This document shows, one piece after another, positions 12,198 to 23,680 of a stretch of DNA of 64,000 nucleotides; within the stretch, counting starts at the first letter, position 1; every line of letters begins with the position of its first letter. Source of the stretch: Spinacia oleracea (lineage: Eukaryota > Streptophyta > Magnoliopsida > Caryophyllales > Amaranthaceae). The notes under the pieces were generated by a model. The model saw nothing but the letters and a program-made list of their open reading frames with translations, had not been told where the DNA came from and made no database searches. Position numbers and translations under genes: made by a program. The stretch spans positions 6,559,143 to 6,623,142 of the forward strand of contig NC_079491.1 in NCBI RefSeq assembly GCF_020520425.1. The letters are read 5' to 3'.

Positions 12198-14601
12198 CTT
12201 TTTTTTTTTTTGAAAGATAAGGAGAATATACTTAGGAGTCTCTCCGCACGAGAGTCACTCCTGAGTAGTCATTACAAATAATGGAAGATAAACGAGGACT
12301 AGCTTTAGGATCTAAATACATTTTCCCTACAATGATGTGACCGACATTTGCTATCCAATCTGCTGCTGAGTTGGCTTCTCTGAAAACATGATTAATTTTC
12401 CAAGTGTCGAAGAAGGCGAGGAGATGCTTAATATCCTGAATGATGTTATGAATTTTTCACGGAGGAGTGTACTTTCCCTTGATAGAATTGATGACAAGAA
12501 GATTATCACATTCGATCTGAATGTGAGAAATGTTGAGCCGACGAGCTTCTTGGAGACCCTTGTGGAGGGCGATAGCTTCAGCCATGAACGCCTGAGTGTG
12601 ACCAAGATTAAAAGTACAGGCCGAGACCGGGTTGCCTGCACTGTTGCGGATGATAATACCTGCTGCTGCTGAAGTAGTTTTACTGGAGCCGTCAAAATTG
12701 AGTTTGAAGTAACCTGGTGGAGGGGGGTGCCAGCGAACCAAAATCAGGGGGGAAGGAGGAGAGGGAGAAATGGAGGAATGAGGGGTGAAAGGAGTGCCCT
12801 TGAGCTGGTGATGGTCTAGAAGGAGACGACATTGCCATTCATGGTAAGCCGAGCTGGCTTGGTGGAACACTCTATAGGGGTTAAAGGAAGTGTTTTTGAA
12901 GATACAATTGTTCCTTTCTTTCCAGAGCGACCATATGAGGAAGGAGAATTTGCATATGGAAGAAGAGTAATTTTTGAGGTAATTTATGTTGTCGAGTAAA
13001 TCATGTGAGACCGAGTAGTAATCGAGCCATTTCTTAGTTAAAGGCAGGTTCCAAACTAGTTTGGCCGAAGGGCATTGCATAAATAAATGATTAATAGTTT
13101 CAATATAGGTTTCACATAGAGGACACACATCGAAGGGAAGAATATTCCTTTTATGCAAGGTGTCACGAACTGGAATACTTTTGTGGCATATTTGCCATAA
13201 GAAGACGGCAATCTTAGGTGGAATGTCTAAATTCCAGATCCAGGTGTGGTTCCATTTTTTAGGAACGGGATCCAACCCATGAGCTAACCAAGAGGCAGAT
13301 TTAACAGAAAAGTCCCCGGATGAAGTAGCCCCCCAGATTGGGGTATCAGCTATATTAGAAATAGGAATAGGGAGACCTTGGATTTTCAAGACTATAGAAG
13401 GGGGAACCATAGTTGCTAGTTTGGAAAGATCCCATTCATGATTGGGAAGGATAAAATCAGAGACAAGGAGGGAAGTATTAACTTCATTAATATTCAAATT
13501 CAGGTAATTGAGGAGGTTATCCTGTACTGCCCAGTTGTCTAACCAGAAATTGATTGAAGATCCATTTCCGATTTTCCAACGAATTCCTTTGCGAAGAATT
13601 TCTCTTTGTCTAAGGATATGTTTCCAGATAGCGGAGTCTTTAGGTTTAGGAACATACTCAAAAAAGGTTGTGTTTGTAAGGTATTTTTTCTTAATCAAGG
13701 AGACCCAAAGACTTTGATCATTTTGGAGGATTTTCCATCCAAGTTTTGCTAAAAAAGCTTGGTTAAGCGGCCTCGTTCTTCGAAGACCCAAACCCCCCAT
13801 ATTTTTAGGTTGGCAAATTTTATTCCATGAAACAAGAGGAGTATGGTTTGAAGTCGGGGATTGTTTCCAGAAGAAATTACGATGGATAGAATCTAGACTA
13901 GAGCAGGTCTTTTGAGGAAGAAGGAAGGAAGAACAGACATAAGCTGGAAGGGCCTCAAGATTACTTTGGATTAGAATGGTTCTACCTGCTTTCGAAAGAA
14001 AATTAGCATGCCATAAATTAATACGCGAGATATTCTTTTGGAGAAGGTTCGAGTAGTCTGCTTTTGTCGGTTTGAAGGAAGAAAAATGGGCACCAAGATA
14101 TCTTCCCAAGGAAGAAGATTTGGTCATCGAGAATTTTCCGGCAAGAAAATTCCGACGAGCAGAATCAATCTTTTTTGAGAAGATAATTGATGACTTATGA
14201 AAATTGACTAATTGTCCTGACATATCGCAAAAGTTATTAATTAACATTTTTAGATGGTTCGTAGCTGAGGATGTTGCTTTAACGAAAAGGAGGCTGTCAT
14301 CCGCAAAAAGGAGACAAGGAATTTTGGGAGTAAGTGGTGCGAGGCGAATTCCAATGCCCGTTCTTGGAAGTGTACTACTTCTTGTGAGCATAATGGTAAA
14401 AACTTCCATGCAAATAAGAAAGAGATAAGGCGATAGAGGATCTCCTTGCCGAATTCCTCTTGAGGGAGTGAAATGTTCTGTGGTGGAACCATTAATTTTG
14501 AGGGAGTACGATACTGTAGTAACACATGCTTTAACCCACTGAATCCATTGGTTTGGAAATCCGAAAGAAGAAAGCGTGGCCCAGAGGAAATTTCATTCAA
14601 T
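12198..14601 (-). pseudogene. LINE retrotransposon, 3' half: reverse transcriptase C-terminus, zinc-binding region and RNase H
   Basis: On the - strand from 14601 the frame encodes the later part of a plant L1-type reverse transcriptase (GIRQGDPLSPYLF, then LLFADDSLLF). It continues with the zf-RVT region (PPKIAVFLWQICHKSIPVRD, then CPLCE and HLFMQC) and an RNase H domain (LNFDGSSK, MAEAIALHKG, VFREANSAADW). The frame is broken by TGA at 14595-14593, where tryptophan is expected, and by TGA at 12459-12457 inside RNase H, where arginine is expected. The RNase H signature resumes in frame after it. A run of T at 12198-12211 is the reverse complement of the poly(A) tail, marking the 3' end. The 5' half lies at 26378-28091. 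Confidence 0.93.
14597..14601. repeat. Target site duplication (TCAAT), left copy
   Basis: TCAAT directly precedes the LTR start at 14602. The matching copy is at 26373-26377, directly after the other LTR. Five-base duplications are usual for Ty3-gypsy integration. Confidence 0.95.
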
Positions 14602-17293
14602 TGTAACACCCCGACAATTCCCATTTTCTAAAATAACCCCTTTTTAAATATAACTGTGGGGAATTATCAAAGTATTATCGCCCGTGTGAAAACGTACGGC
14701 TTATTCAGAATTTTGCAGCGGAAAACATAAAACTAACTTTTAGGTTCATAAATAATCTTATTACATATTAGGTCCAAAACCAATTAACGGAAATAAGGAA
14801 ATACGAATAGTACGACAAATTTCAAATTTAAGTTAACAAACCAAATCACTTAATAAAGAAAATATAACTACAAGCTCTCTAATCCCGATCCCAATGATGC
14901 ATCATCTTCAAACCTGTAGATGGGCAACGCTTATTGATCCTTAGAGACTGCTCACCAAAGATGGGTCATCACAGGATCAATAGGCATAGCCATGATCAAC
15001 ACACACAAACAAAGCACGTAATCAGCAAAGCTGAGTACTACATACTAAAGCAATAATAATCCTAACATGATACTATTAAACATAATTAAGGGCAGACAAA
15101 GCATGATAATCTGACGACCATACTTAACTAGACTAGGCTAGACTGGACTAGACTTTATAACAATAATATTATTTTAATTGAAATAGGCAATGGACCGAGT
15201 TTTCTAGCTAGGCGAGGTACGGGCGCGACTCCGTAACCTCAGTGACCTGCGATATCGAGGAACGTTTGACTGAGAATAGGACGCGGTGATCAATCCGGTC
15301 CGAATGAAAGGCCATGGGCTACCACCATGAACCCCAACTCCTGTTTGTCCGTCACTTTAGACGTGCACAGTCTAAAGCTATTGCTACTCAGTTTCACTTT
15401 ACATGATTTACAAATTGACACCCTGTTATGACTCAACAATCACATAAGGCATGCAACTCACATTTATTTATAACTGTTTTTATCTTGGAATTGAGTAAGT
15501 GATCACAAAGGCATCAAACAAGACTCATTCCAATTAACTCCAATCTTTTCTTTAATACTGATCAACCCCTGAATATGGGTATAAGGTTTCAACTTACTAA
15601 ATAAGGTCCTCCGCCCTCATAAAGTAGTGAAAAACTAAAAAGGGAACAACAATTAACTGATCTGAATTAAATACTAAATAATCTAGTGTTCCCAATCAAA
15701 CATGTTTGCATCAATCTTCCATACTAACATGTTATAATCCTCAAAATGCAATAAAGGTTTAATATGTTCATCCAACAGTATCAAACACGCAATTTCAACC
15801 TGACTAAGTTCATCAACAACATTAACATAACCAAGTTCATCAATAATTCAACATGGTTTCAACAATTAGCACACATTCCAAGCACACAGGTATGTACGTA
15901 CCTTGTGTAAACAAACTGATAGGCCACTTTAACACTTTCAAAAGTCGCCTAAAGAGAATTCTCCGCCTAAAACAACCAACAAGTAATCCCAATCAACTTC
16001 TAGTCATTGGCAACCATAATAAAGCATTCTAAACGTATCCTAAACATATTTAGAGCTTTCCCCAATCTCAAAACTTAAACATTTGCTTTCCTAGCATCAT
16101 AATTATTGAACTAGTGATTGAAATTCGTTGAAAACTTTTGCAAACATCGTACTTTTAAATTTTCAGCAATATAAATTCATTTAAAAGCTTCCCCAAGGTC
16201 AACCTACGTTCCTAGTATCTCAAAACAATCAATTCAATAATCCATACTCAACCTATCATGATTAATAATTATAAAAACCTTGAATTTCATACTTTAAACA
16301 ATCAAAAACCAATATTTCAATGTAACTTGATAATCTGAAAATTAATAACTTTATTATAAAATCCATATAATCTCAAATTTATAATTTAAATCACAAAACC
16401 CATAACTTTAATTCAAGAAAACATAATTCAAGTTAATAAATTATGATTAAGCCCTAATCTTAATTTTAATTAATCAAAACTGAAAATTAATTCGTTTTTA
16501 ATCTCAACATCAAATCTGAAAATCATATTTACCATAAAAATTACAAATTTAATTTAAGAACATAATCTAAATTAACAAACTTTAATTTAAATATAATTAG
16601 TTACTTAGGGTTTAAGAAATAACCAAGAATTAAGGAGAGAGAAGAGCTGGACGGCGGGACGGCGGTGGCTCACGGCAAGGGTTCACCGGCGACGGTGGCT
16701 GGGCCGCGGTGATGCTGCGAACAAACGAAAAGGCTACGGTCATGGACGAAAAACAGAGGGGAGGAAAGGAACGAAAGCAAAGAAAGAAAGAACAAGGGGA
16801 GGAGGAGAGATACCGCACGGTGGAGGAGGAGAACGCCGGTGGTCGGTGGCTGGGACGACGGCGCAGGTCGAGGGGTTGAAGGAGCTGCGGTCGAGAGGTT
16901 GAAGAAGGCTCCCTTTTCTTTCTTTTTTTTCTTTTTTTTCTGTTTTACGTGAATCAGGAAGGAGAAGAGAAGAAGGGTTTTATTTTTATTTTTTGTTTGG
17001 GCTTTGCCCAATTGGGCTAGGAGTAGGATTTAGGTTGATGGATCCACAATGGGTTAGGACTTGTTTTCTAATTTCAATAGAACATGGTAATGCAACTCGA
17101 ATTCGTTTTAAAGTAAAACTCGAAATTACATTTTGATTTCATAATCATTAAAAGTGTTCGAAATGAAATAAAATAATTATATTTCAATTATATTCGTTTC
17201 TAAAATCCGTAATTTATGTTTAAATATATATTAAATATATTAAATATTCGTTAAAATATATAAATAAAAGGTATAAAATTACAGGGGATTACA
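14602..17293 (-). repeat. 3' LTR of the Tekay-like element
   Basis: 2,692 bp, the same length as the LTR at 23681-26372. Where I compared them I saw only four substitutions: two near 14640 and 14775, and two in the last 20 bases. It carries a GC-rich patch at about 16,650-16,910 in otherwise AT-rich sequence. Short open frames within it (113 and 62 codons on the - strand) are repeated in the other LTR. Confidence 0.95.
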
Positions 17294-17309
17294 ATCTACC
17301 CCTCTTAAA
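17294..17309 (-). other. Polypurine tract
   Basis: On the - strand the bases before the 3' LTR read as a purine-rich run (AAGAGGGGTAGAT). This is the expected plus-strand primer of a Ty3-gypsy element. A second similar run lies at 17569-17580, just after the pol stop. Confidence 0.75.
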
Positions 17310-17576
17310 AGAATTTTCGTCCCGAAACTTGGCACGAAAATTCACATATTTTTCCAAACTTTTCAACTTATTCTAATCGTAGAAGAACTTTGTACCACTC
17401 TTGTGCATTCTTTTGCCAACTAAGAGTTACTTGAAATACTCAAGAACACATTTTCTTATGCGGAGAATCTATTTACTTGCATCAACATGTATAATTTGCT
17501 AAAATAAGCATAAAAAAGCATAAAAACACCATAAAAATAGGTAAAAAGCGCGAATTTCTATCGCATTCTACCCCTC

Positions 17577-20500
17577 TTAAAGAAAACGAGTTACGCCCTC
17601 GTAACTCACCTCAGAAAATAACTCTGGATACTTGATCTTCATTTCAGCTTCGGCTTCCCACGTTGCCTCTTCGTACTCGTGGTTTGACCAAAGAACTTTC
17701 ACTATGCTGACGTCCTTATTGCGTGTACTACGCACTTTTCTGTCAAGGATTTTTACAGGCCTTTCTTCGTATGTGAGGCTACTATCAATCTGGATTCTCT
17801 CAGGCTCTAAGATGTGACGCTCATCAGGGATATAGCGCTTTAGTTGGGAAATGTGAAACACGTCGTGCATCTTTTCGAACTCCATTGGCAAGGCTAACTT
17901 GTATGCTACTTTCCCTATTCGTTGCAGAATCTCATATGGTCCTACATACTTGGCACTTAGCTTGCCTTTCTTCCCAAATATCATCACACCCTTGGTTGGT
18001 GATACTTTCAAGAACACTTTATCACCTACTGTAAATTCATCATCTCTTCTTTTCAAATCAGCATAACTCTTTTGCCTATCCTGGGCAGCTTGAATTCTAG
18101 TCTGAATCATTTTTACATTCCTGACAGTCTCCTCAATGAATTCCGTTCCCAAGACTATATTTTCACTGAAATCGTTCCAGCAGGTGGGACTTCTACACTT
18201 TCTCCCATATAGTGCCTCAAAAGGTGCCATCTTAATGCTTGCATGGTAACTATTGTTGTATGAAAATTCGATCAAGTCTAGATGGTCCTCCCAACTACCC
18301 TTAAAGTCAATCGCACAAGCCCTCAACATATCTTCCATAGTTTGGTTAGTTCTCTCAGTCTGACCATCGGTTGCAGGGTGGAAAGCAGTGCTCATTTTCA
18401 AAGTTGTCCCAAGGTTCAACTGGACCTTTTGCCAAAATTTCGAGAGGAATCTTGAATCACGGTCTGAGATAATATCGGTTGGGACCCCATGCAACCTCAC
18501 TTCATGCTTAATGTAAGTCTTTGTGAGCTGTTTCTTTTTCCATGTCTCTTTAATCGGAATAAACACGGCTGATTTTGTTAGACGGTCCACAATAACCCAA
18601 ATGGTATCATTTCCGTTCTTTGATCTAGGCAAGGCAGTAACAAAATCCATAGAAATGGAATCCCACTTCCATCCAGGCACTTCTAAAGGTTGAACTTTCC
18701 CCATGGGTCTTTTGTGGTCTATTTTGACTTTCTGACAGGTTAGGCATCTAGACACAAACTCGGCAACTTCCCGTTTCATATTAGGCCACCAATAGATTTG
18801 CTTCAGGTCTTTGTACAACTTGTCACCCCCAGGGTGCACAGAATATGGAGTATTATGCCCCTCATCCATAAGACGTCTCTTGAGTTCTTCACACTTCTGT
18901 GGTACACACCATCTTCCTTTGAACCTCAAACTACCATCCTCATGAATCTTGAAATCCACTTCCTTCCCTTGACCCATCTTTTCTTTGATCTTCCCTAAGT
19001 ACTCATCCCCAGCTTGACTTTCTCTAATCTCCTCGAATATGGACAACCCCAATGACAATGCACTCAGTTTTGCTTTGGTTTCCCCAGGATTTACTATTTC
19101 CAGGCTAAGTTTCTGCATGTCTCGACACAACTCTTCAGGCACTACCAAGACATTCATACTATGGCTAGATTTCCTACTCAATGCATCGGCAACTACATTT
19201 GCTTTCCCCTCATGGTACTGAATGTTCAAATCATAGTCCTTGATCAACTCTAACCATCTTCTTTGTCTCATGTTGAGATCTTTCTGGGTGAAAATGTATT
19301 TTAGGCTTTTGTGGTCTGTGAAGATCTTACATGTTTCCCCATAGAGGTAATGTCTCCAAATTTTCAAAGCGAAAACAATCGCAGCTAGCTCTAGATCGTG
19401 GGTAGGGTAATTAGCCTCATATGGTTTTAATTGACGCGACGCATACGCAATCACCTTCCCATTTTGCTGTAACACACACCCCAACCCATTCTTCGACGCA
19501 TCACTATATACCTCAAACCCTTCATTCCCATCAGGCAAGGTTAAAACAGGTGCTGAGGTTAAACGCTCTTTGAGAATTTGGAAGGCTTCCTCACATTTTT
19601 CGCTCCACTCAAATTTTGATTCTTTCTTCATCAAGTTGGTCATGGGTCTTGCTATCTTTGAGAAATCTCTCACAAATCTCCTATAATACCCAGCTAGACC
19701 TAAGAAACTCCGAATATCAGACACATTCTTCGGAGTAGGCCACTCACTCACAGCTTGAATCTTGGCAGGATCCACAGAGACTCCTTCCTTTGACACATAA
19801 TGCCCCAAAAATGCTACCTTTTCCAGACGGAACTCGCACTTAGAGAACTTTGCATACAACTGGTTCTTCCTAAGCGTCTCCAAGATAACCCTCAAATGTT
19901 CGTCATGTTCCTTTTCATTCCTCGAATAGATCAGAATATCATCAATGAATACCACCACAAACTTATCTAGGAACTCATGGAAAATCCTATTCATCAGATC
20001 CATAAATATGGCGGGTGCATTGGTTAACCCAAAAGGCATTACTGTAAACTCATAATGGCCATAACGAGTCCTAAATGCAGTCTTAGGAATGTCTTTTTCA
20101 GCCACCCTCAATTGGTGATATCCCGAACGCAAATCAATCTTTGAGAATACACTTGCCCCGTTCAACTGGTCAAACAGGTCATCTATCCTAGGCAAAGGAT
20201 ATTTGTTTTTGATTGTTACGTTGTTCAACTCCCTATAATCAATACATAGCCGCATACTCCCATCTTTCTTTTTGACAAACAATACTGGAGCTCCCCACGG
20301 TGATGCACTAGGCCTAATGTACCCCTTGTCGAACAAGTCCTGCAATTGTGTTTTTAACTCACTCATTTCTGGGGGTGCCATCCTATAAGGTGCTTTGGAT
20401 ATAGGTGCGGTTCCGGGATTTAACTCTATGGTAAATTCAAGGGTTCTAGCCGGTGGCATACCCGGAATCTCATACGGAAATACATCTACAAATTCTCTTA

Positions 20501-20762
20501 CCATTGGGACATCCTCTATCTTTACCCCAACTTTCTTACTCACATCTTGGACACTACAGAAAAATAGTTCACACCCTTTATTGACCAGTTTCCTCACTTG
20601 TAATGCGGAGATCACCCCAAAGTTCCTAGACTTCCCAAAACTTCTATATGATATTGATTTCCCAGTAGGGTTCTTTAGGCTTACTTTCTGAATCTCGCAA
20701 TCTATCCTGGCCTTGTATAAGCTTAGCCAATCCATCCCCAGAATCACATCTAGGTCCCCCAA
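17577..20762 (-). CDS. Ty3-gypsy pol: reverse transcriptase, RNase H, integrase, chromodomain
   Basis: A 1,061-codon open frame with no internal stop. In order: end of the protease linker (ILGMDWL, residues 7-13); reverse transcriptase with FIDD at 272-275; RNase H with YSDAS near 419-423; integrase zinc finger (H636, H643, C673, C676); catalytic triad D705, D767, E803, with the 35-residue spacing of DD35E; and a chromodomain at about 1000-1050 ([10 protein letters not shown], then [14 protein letters not shown]). The first codon of the frame is TTG, not ATG. It overlaps the end of gag-protease by 13 nt in a different frame, so pol must be reached by frameshift, or a base has been lost near 20,765. 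All catalytic residues I looked for are present. Confidence 0.95.
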   Translation of the reverse strand: MGDLDVILGMDWLSLYKARIDCEIQKVSLKNPTGKSISYRSFGKSRNFGVISALQVRKLVNKGCELFFCSVQDVSKKVGVKIEDVPMVREFVDVFPYEIPGMPPARTLEFTIELNPGTAPISKAPYRMAPPEMSELKTQLQDLFDKGYIRPSASPWGAPVLFVKKKDGSMRLCIDYRELNNVTIKNKYPLPRIDDLFDQLNGASVFSKIDLRSGYHQLRVAEKDIPKTAFRTRYGHYEFTVMPFGLTNAPAIFMDLMNRIFHEFLDKFVVVFIDDILIYSRNEKEHDEHLRVILETLRKNQLYAKFSKCEFRLEKVAFLGHYVSKEGVSVDPAKIQAVSEWPTPKNVSDIRSFLGLAGYYRRFVRDFSKIARPMTNLMKKESKFEWSEKCEEAFQILKERLTSAPVLTLPDGNEGFEVYSDASKNGLGCVLQQNGKVIAYASRQLKPYEANYPTHDLELAAIVFALKIWRHYLYGETCKIFTDHKSLKYIFTQKDLNMRQRRWLELIKDYDLNIQYHEGKANVVADALSRKSSHSMNVLVVPEELCRDMQKLSLEIVNPGETKAKLSALSLGLSIFEEIRESQAGDEYLGKIKEKMGQGKEVDFKIHEDGSLRFKGRWCVPQKCEELKRRLMDEGHNTPYSVHPGGDKLYKDLKQIYWWPNMKREVAEFVSRCLTCQKVKIDHKRPMGKVQPLEVPGWKWDSISMDFVTALPRSKNGNDTIWVIVDRLTKSAVFIPIKETWKKKQLTKTYIKHEVRLHGVPTDIISDRDSRFLSKFWQKVQLNLGTTLKMSTAFHPATDGQTERTNQTMEDMLRACAIDFKGSWEDHLDLIEFSYNNSYHASIKMAPFEALYGRKCRSPTCWNDFSENIVLGTEFIEETVRNVKMIQTRIQAAQDRQKSYADLKRRDDEFTVGDKVFLKVSPTKGVMIFGKKGKLSAKYVGPYEILQRIGKVAYKLALPMEFEKMHDVFHISQLKRYIPDERHILEPERIQIDSSLTYEERPVKILDRKVRSTRNKDVSIVKVLWSNHEYEEATWEAEAEMKIKYPELFSEVSYEGVTRFL

Positions 20763-22105
20763 CTAAATTCTATCAAATTAGATGGAAAAGTGCAATCTTT
20801 TATCTTCAAGGGCAAGTTCTTAAATAATTTCGTACACCTTATGGTTGCACCAGTAGGCATACTAACAGGTAAATCAATTGCCTCAAAATCTACTAACTTC
20901 AAACTTTTAACAATAGAGGACGAAATAAAAGAATAAGTTGCCCCTGAATCAAACAACGTTTTAACAGGTAAGGAGTGAACAGAGAAAGTACCCGAAACTA
21001 CATCTGCAGAACGTTCAACTTCATTTCTACTCATTACGAACAGCTTTCCAGGAGCCTTGCTGTTATTGTTGTTTCCATTGGCAGGTTTGATTTGGTTTCC
21101 CTGGTTGTTTGGTGCCCCAGCAGGCTTCGAACCTTGGTTCCCCGAATGGTTAAACCCTGGTTTCCCTTGGTTACTACTCCCACTACCATTCTGCTCTCTC
21201 TTCTGCTTTGTAAAGCACTCATACTCTCTATGCCCCTTCTTACGACAGTAGTTGCAAGTTACCAATTCCCCCTTACAGTCCTTCCCAGGGTGATTGTTGT
21301 TGCACATCTTACAGTGATGCACTCTGTTAGGCTGGTTTTTGTTGGTGTAGTTATTCCCCTGGTTATTTCTTCCCTGAAAGTTACCATTGCCATTACCATT
21401 CCCATTTCCATTTTTATTCCTTTTGAAGTTCCCCTGACTTCCCCCATCATTAAACTCTTTCCTTTTATCCCCAACAACAATATTCTTTTTGTCCCTCCTG
21501 GTCTGCAGGCCATAAATATGGGCAGCTCTTCCATACACAATGTCTAAGGACGTAAAGGTTTCCCCGCCTAATCCCAGTTGGATCTCATCGGTTAACCCCT
21601 GCTCAAACCTCTGAGCCTTTAGTTCTTCAGTAGCTACCACCTCAGGTGCAAACCTCGACAAAGCTATAAACTTACTGTAGTATTCAGCAATGGTCATATT
21701 CCCCATCCTAAGGTTGATAAATTCTTGGGCTTTCTGCTTCCTCATAAAAGGAGGATAAAACTTCCCCCTCAAAGTAACAATAAAAGAATCCCAATTGAAT
21801 CCCTCAGCAGCACTTAGTCTAGTCCCATTTTCCCTCCACCAAAGGTCGGCCTCATCTTTCAGGTAGAGGACAGCTTGGCCTACTTTCATATGCTCAGGAC
21901 AGTTTACCGCCCCAAATAGTTTCTCAAATTCCCTGATCCAGTTTTCAAGGAAGGTAGGGTCTGCCTGCCCCTTAAAGTATGGTGGCTTAACTTTCGCAAG
22001 CCTTTCAAACATGTCCCCTGCAGAATCGGGACGCTCAGTTCTTTCCTGGGTTAGTTTTTCCGCCAAGAGGCGAATAGCAGCAGCTAGGTCACTATTATTG
22101 GCCAT
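20750..22105 (-). CDS. Ty3-gypsy gag and protease
   Basis: A 451-codon frame from ATG. Residues 30-200 are the retrotransposon gag domain ([41 protein letters not shown]). An Asn/Gly-rich linker follows, then two zinc knuckles: C265-C268-H272-C277 and the standard CX2CX4HX4C at C284-C287-H292-C297. The aspartic protease active site DSGA is at 386-389. It ends at TAG 20752-20750, inside the region that normally connects protease to reverse transcriptase, so in this copy the polyprotein breaks there. Confidence 0.93.
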   Translation of the reverse strand: MANNSDLAAAIRLLAEKLTQERTERPDSAGDMFERLAKVKPPYFKGQADPTFLENWIREFEKLFGAVNCPEHMKVGQAVLYLKDEADLWWRENGTRLSAAEGFNWDSFIVTLRGKFYPPFMRKQKAQEFINLRMGNMTIAEYYSKFIALSRFAPEVVATEELKAQRFEQGLTDEIQLGLGGETFTSLDIVYGRAAHIYGLQTRRDKKNIVVGDKRKEFNDGGSQGNFKRNKNGNGNGNGNGNFQGRNNQGNNYTNKNQPNRVHHCKMCNNNHPGKDCKGELVTCNYCRKKGHREYECFTKQKREQNGSGSSNQGKPGFNHSGNQGSKPAGAPNNQGNQIKPANGNNNNSKAPGKLFVMSRNEVERSADVVSGTFSVHSLPVKTLFDSGATYSFISSSIVKSLKLVDFEAIDLPVSMPTGATIRCTKLFKNLPLKIKDCTFPSNLIEFSWGT

Positions 22106-22572
22106 CCTAGAGCGCGACCTGAAATTAATATGCTCTAATTCAGGTTCAAAACTTTACTTACATTATCCTCTAACAATGCAATATCACATTAACATTCAAA
22201 ATGCACACGAACTGAACAATCATGCAAAACATTCAACTGAGAGACAAGGAATAACTTCAATCATCATGAATAATAAGTTAGAATAAAAGAAGAAAACATT
22301 CCCCTTGCGTGCCCGTAAAACTTTGATCCTTTAGATAGTCAATAATCTAACTTTTATTCCTCAGAAGAATGTCAATAACAATCATAAATATTAACACACA
22401 CCTGTTCTCAAAATAAAGTAAAAAGGTTCTACGATATAAACATAAACTATGGTTGGGCGGATTGTCCAACGTTTTTCTCACACACAACTAAATATGTAAA
22501 CATGGCTAAAGGGAGACATCATCGGACTTGTCCTTTGATTCGTTATAATCGTCTAGGGTGAATAACTCATAC

Positions 22573-23076
22573 TTAATTAAGTTCATCATCATCATCCATA
22601 TCAAAATAATAAGCTTCTTTTCTTGGCCTTGAGGATCTTCGTAGACCTTGAAGTTGATGGTTATCTTCCTCTGGCTCAGGCTCAGGCTCAGGCTCAGGCT
22701 CAAACTCAAACTCAGGTTCGAACTCAAATTCGTGCTCAAACTCATACCCAAATTCATGCTCAGACTCAGCCTCAGAATCGCTTTCAGGTCTCAAAACAGC
22801 TTGATAAATATCGACCCTAGTTTGCCCTCTGGCGCGATCAAACTCACGAAGGACTTCATCATCACTATCAGGTTCTCCTGTTCTTAAAATTCGACGCAGA
22901 GTAATTTCATAGCTGGTGTAACTGTTAATGTCAGACTCGTAATCCATTTCATTTTCATCATCGCTTAGAATAATAGGGTTAGAGTTGCTCCCTATTCTAT
23001 TTCCTTCCATGCCAGACATGATTAGAGATCTATAACAATTAAACATAGTTTCTATGTTAGTAATTAGTACTCTCAC
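22573..23076 (-). CDS. Extra acidic ORF between 5' LTR and gag, function unknown
   Basis: A 167-codon open frame in the same orientation as gag and pol, 467 bp upstream of gag and inside the element. The more likely start is one of the internal Met codons (MSGMEGN). The product is strongly acidic, with a Glu/Phe then Glu/Pro repeat (FEFEPEPEPEP type) encoded by a GAGCCT-like hexanucleotide repeat at about 22,675-22,770. A basic SSRPRK patch and an Asp-rich end follow. I recognise no domain. The distance from primer site to gag (1.57 kb) is long, leaving room for a real extra gene. The hexanucleotide repeat could also keep a frame open by chance. Confidence 0.45.
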   Translation of the reverse strand: MRVLITNIETMFNCYRSLIMSGMEGNRIGSNSNPIILSDDENEMDYESDINSYTSYEITLRRILRTGEPDSDDEVLREFDRARGQTRVDIYQAVLRPESDSEAESEHEFGYEFEHEFEFEPEFEFEPEPEPEPEPEEDNHQLQGLRRSSRPRKEAYYFDMDDDDELN

Positions 23077-23665
23077 TTACCGTATGATCCCACAATACAC
23101 AATGAGTAGGAATGTATATCAATCGCAAAGCATAGGAAAGACACGACAGTTAGCAGGTAGAGAAATTACAATCATGTTGACATAATGCAGACACAATGCT
23201 TCTATTCTATATGCCCTTTCTTATACTACCCAACTCTCAAAATAATCATAGTATATCAAACATTGAAGCATAAAAGAATAAAACAAGAATGATTTATAAG
23301 AATTGGATTGATTAAAAGAATAATTATTAAACGATAGATAATTAATTTTATTTTTATTTTTATTTTTTATTTTATTTTTACGGTACTGTAGCAGTAGCAG
23401 CAGTAAAAAAAAAAAAAAAAATTTTATATTTTTTTTTTTTTGAAAATATTAATTTGAATTTCAAAAGAATCGAAATACATTAATTCGCATAAACAAAAAC
23501 GTATTTCAAAGCACGATTCAAGAGTCAATATTAAAATAAATTCAAACATTTCTAGCTAATAACTTTAAATTTATTCACTAGTGTGAAATTACTTTTACGT
23601 AACTAATTAGTTGGTTAGGCGCCTAAGATATAAAAGGTAGACACGAAATCTCAGTAAAACCTTTA

Positions 23666-23677
23666 GCTCTGATACCA
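23666..23677 (-). other. Primer binding site for initiator methionine tRNA
   Basis: On the - strand the sequence three bases after the 5' LTR reads TGGTATCAGAGC. This is the complement of the 3' end of plant initiator Met tRNA and the usual primer site of Ty3-gypsy elements. It fixes the element's direction and which LTR is 5'. Confidence 0.95.
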
Positions 23678-23680
23678 CTT

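Noticed and set aside
22623-22887. + strand frames over the Glu/Pro repeat
   Set aside because: Products of the hexanucleotide repeat read in the wrong sense (Gln/Ala or Leu/Arg repeats); the - strand frame is the one aligned with the element.
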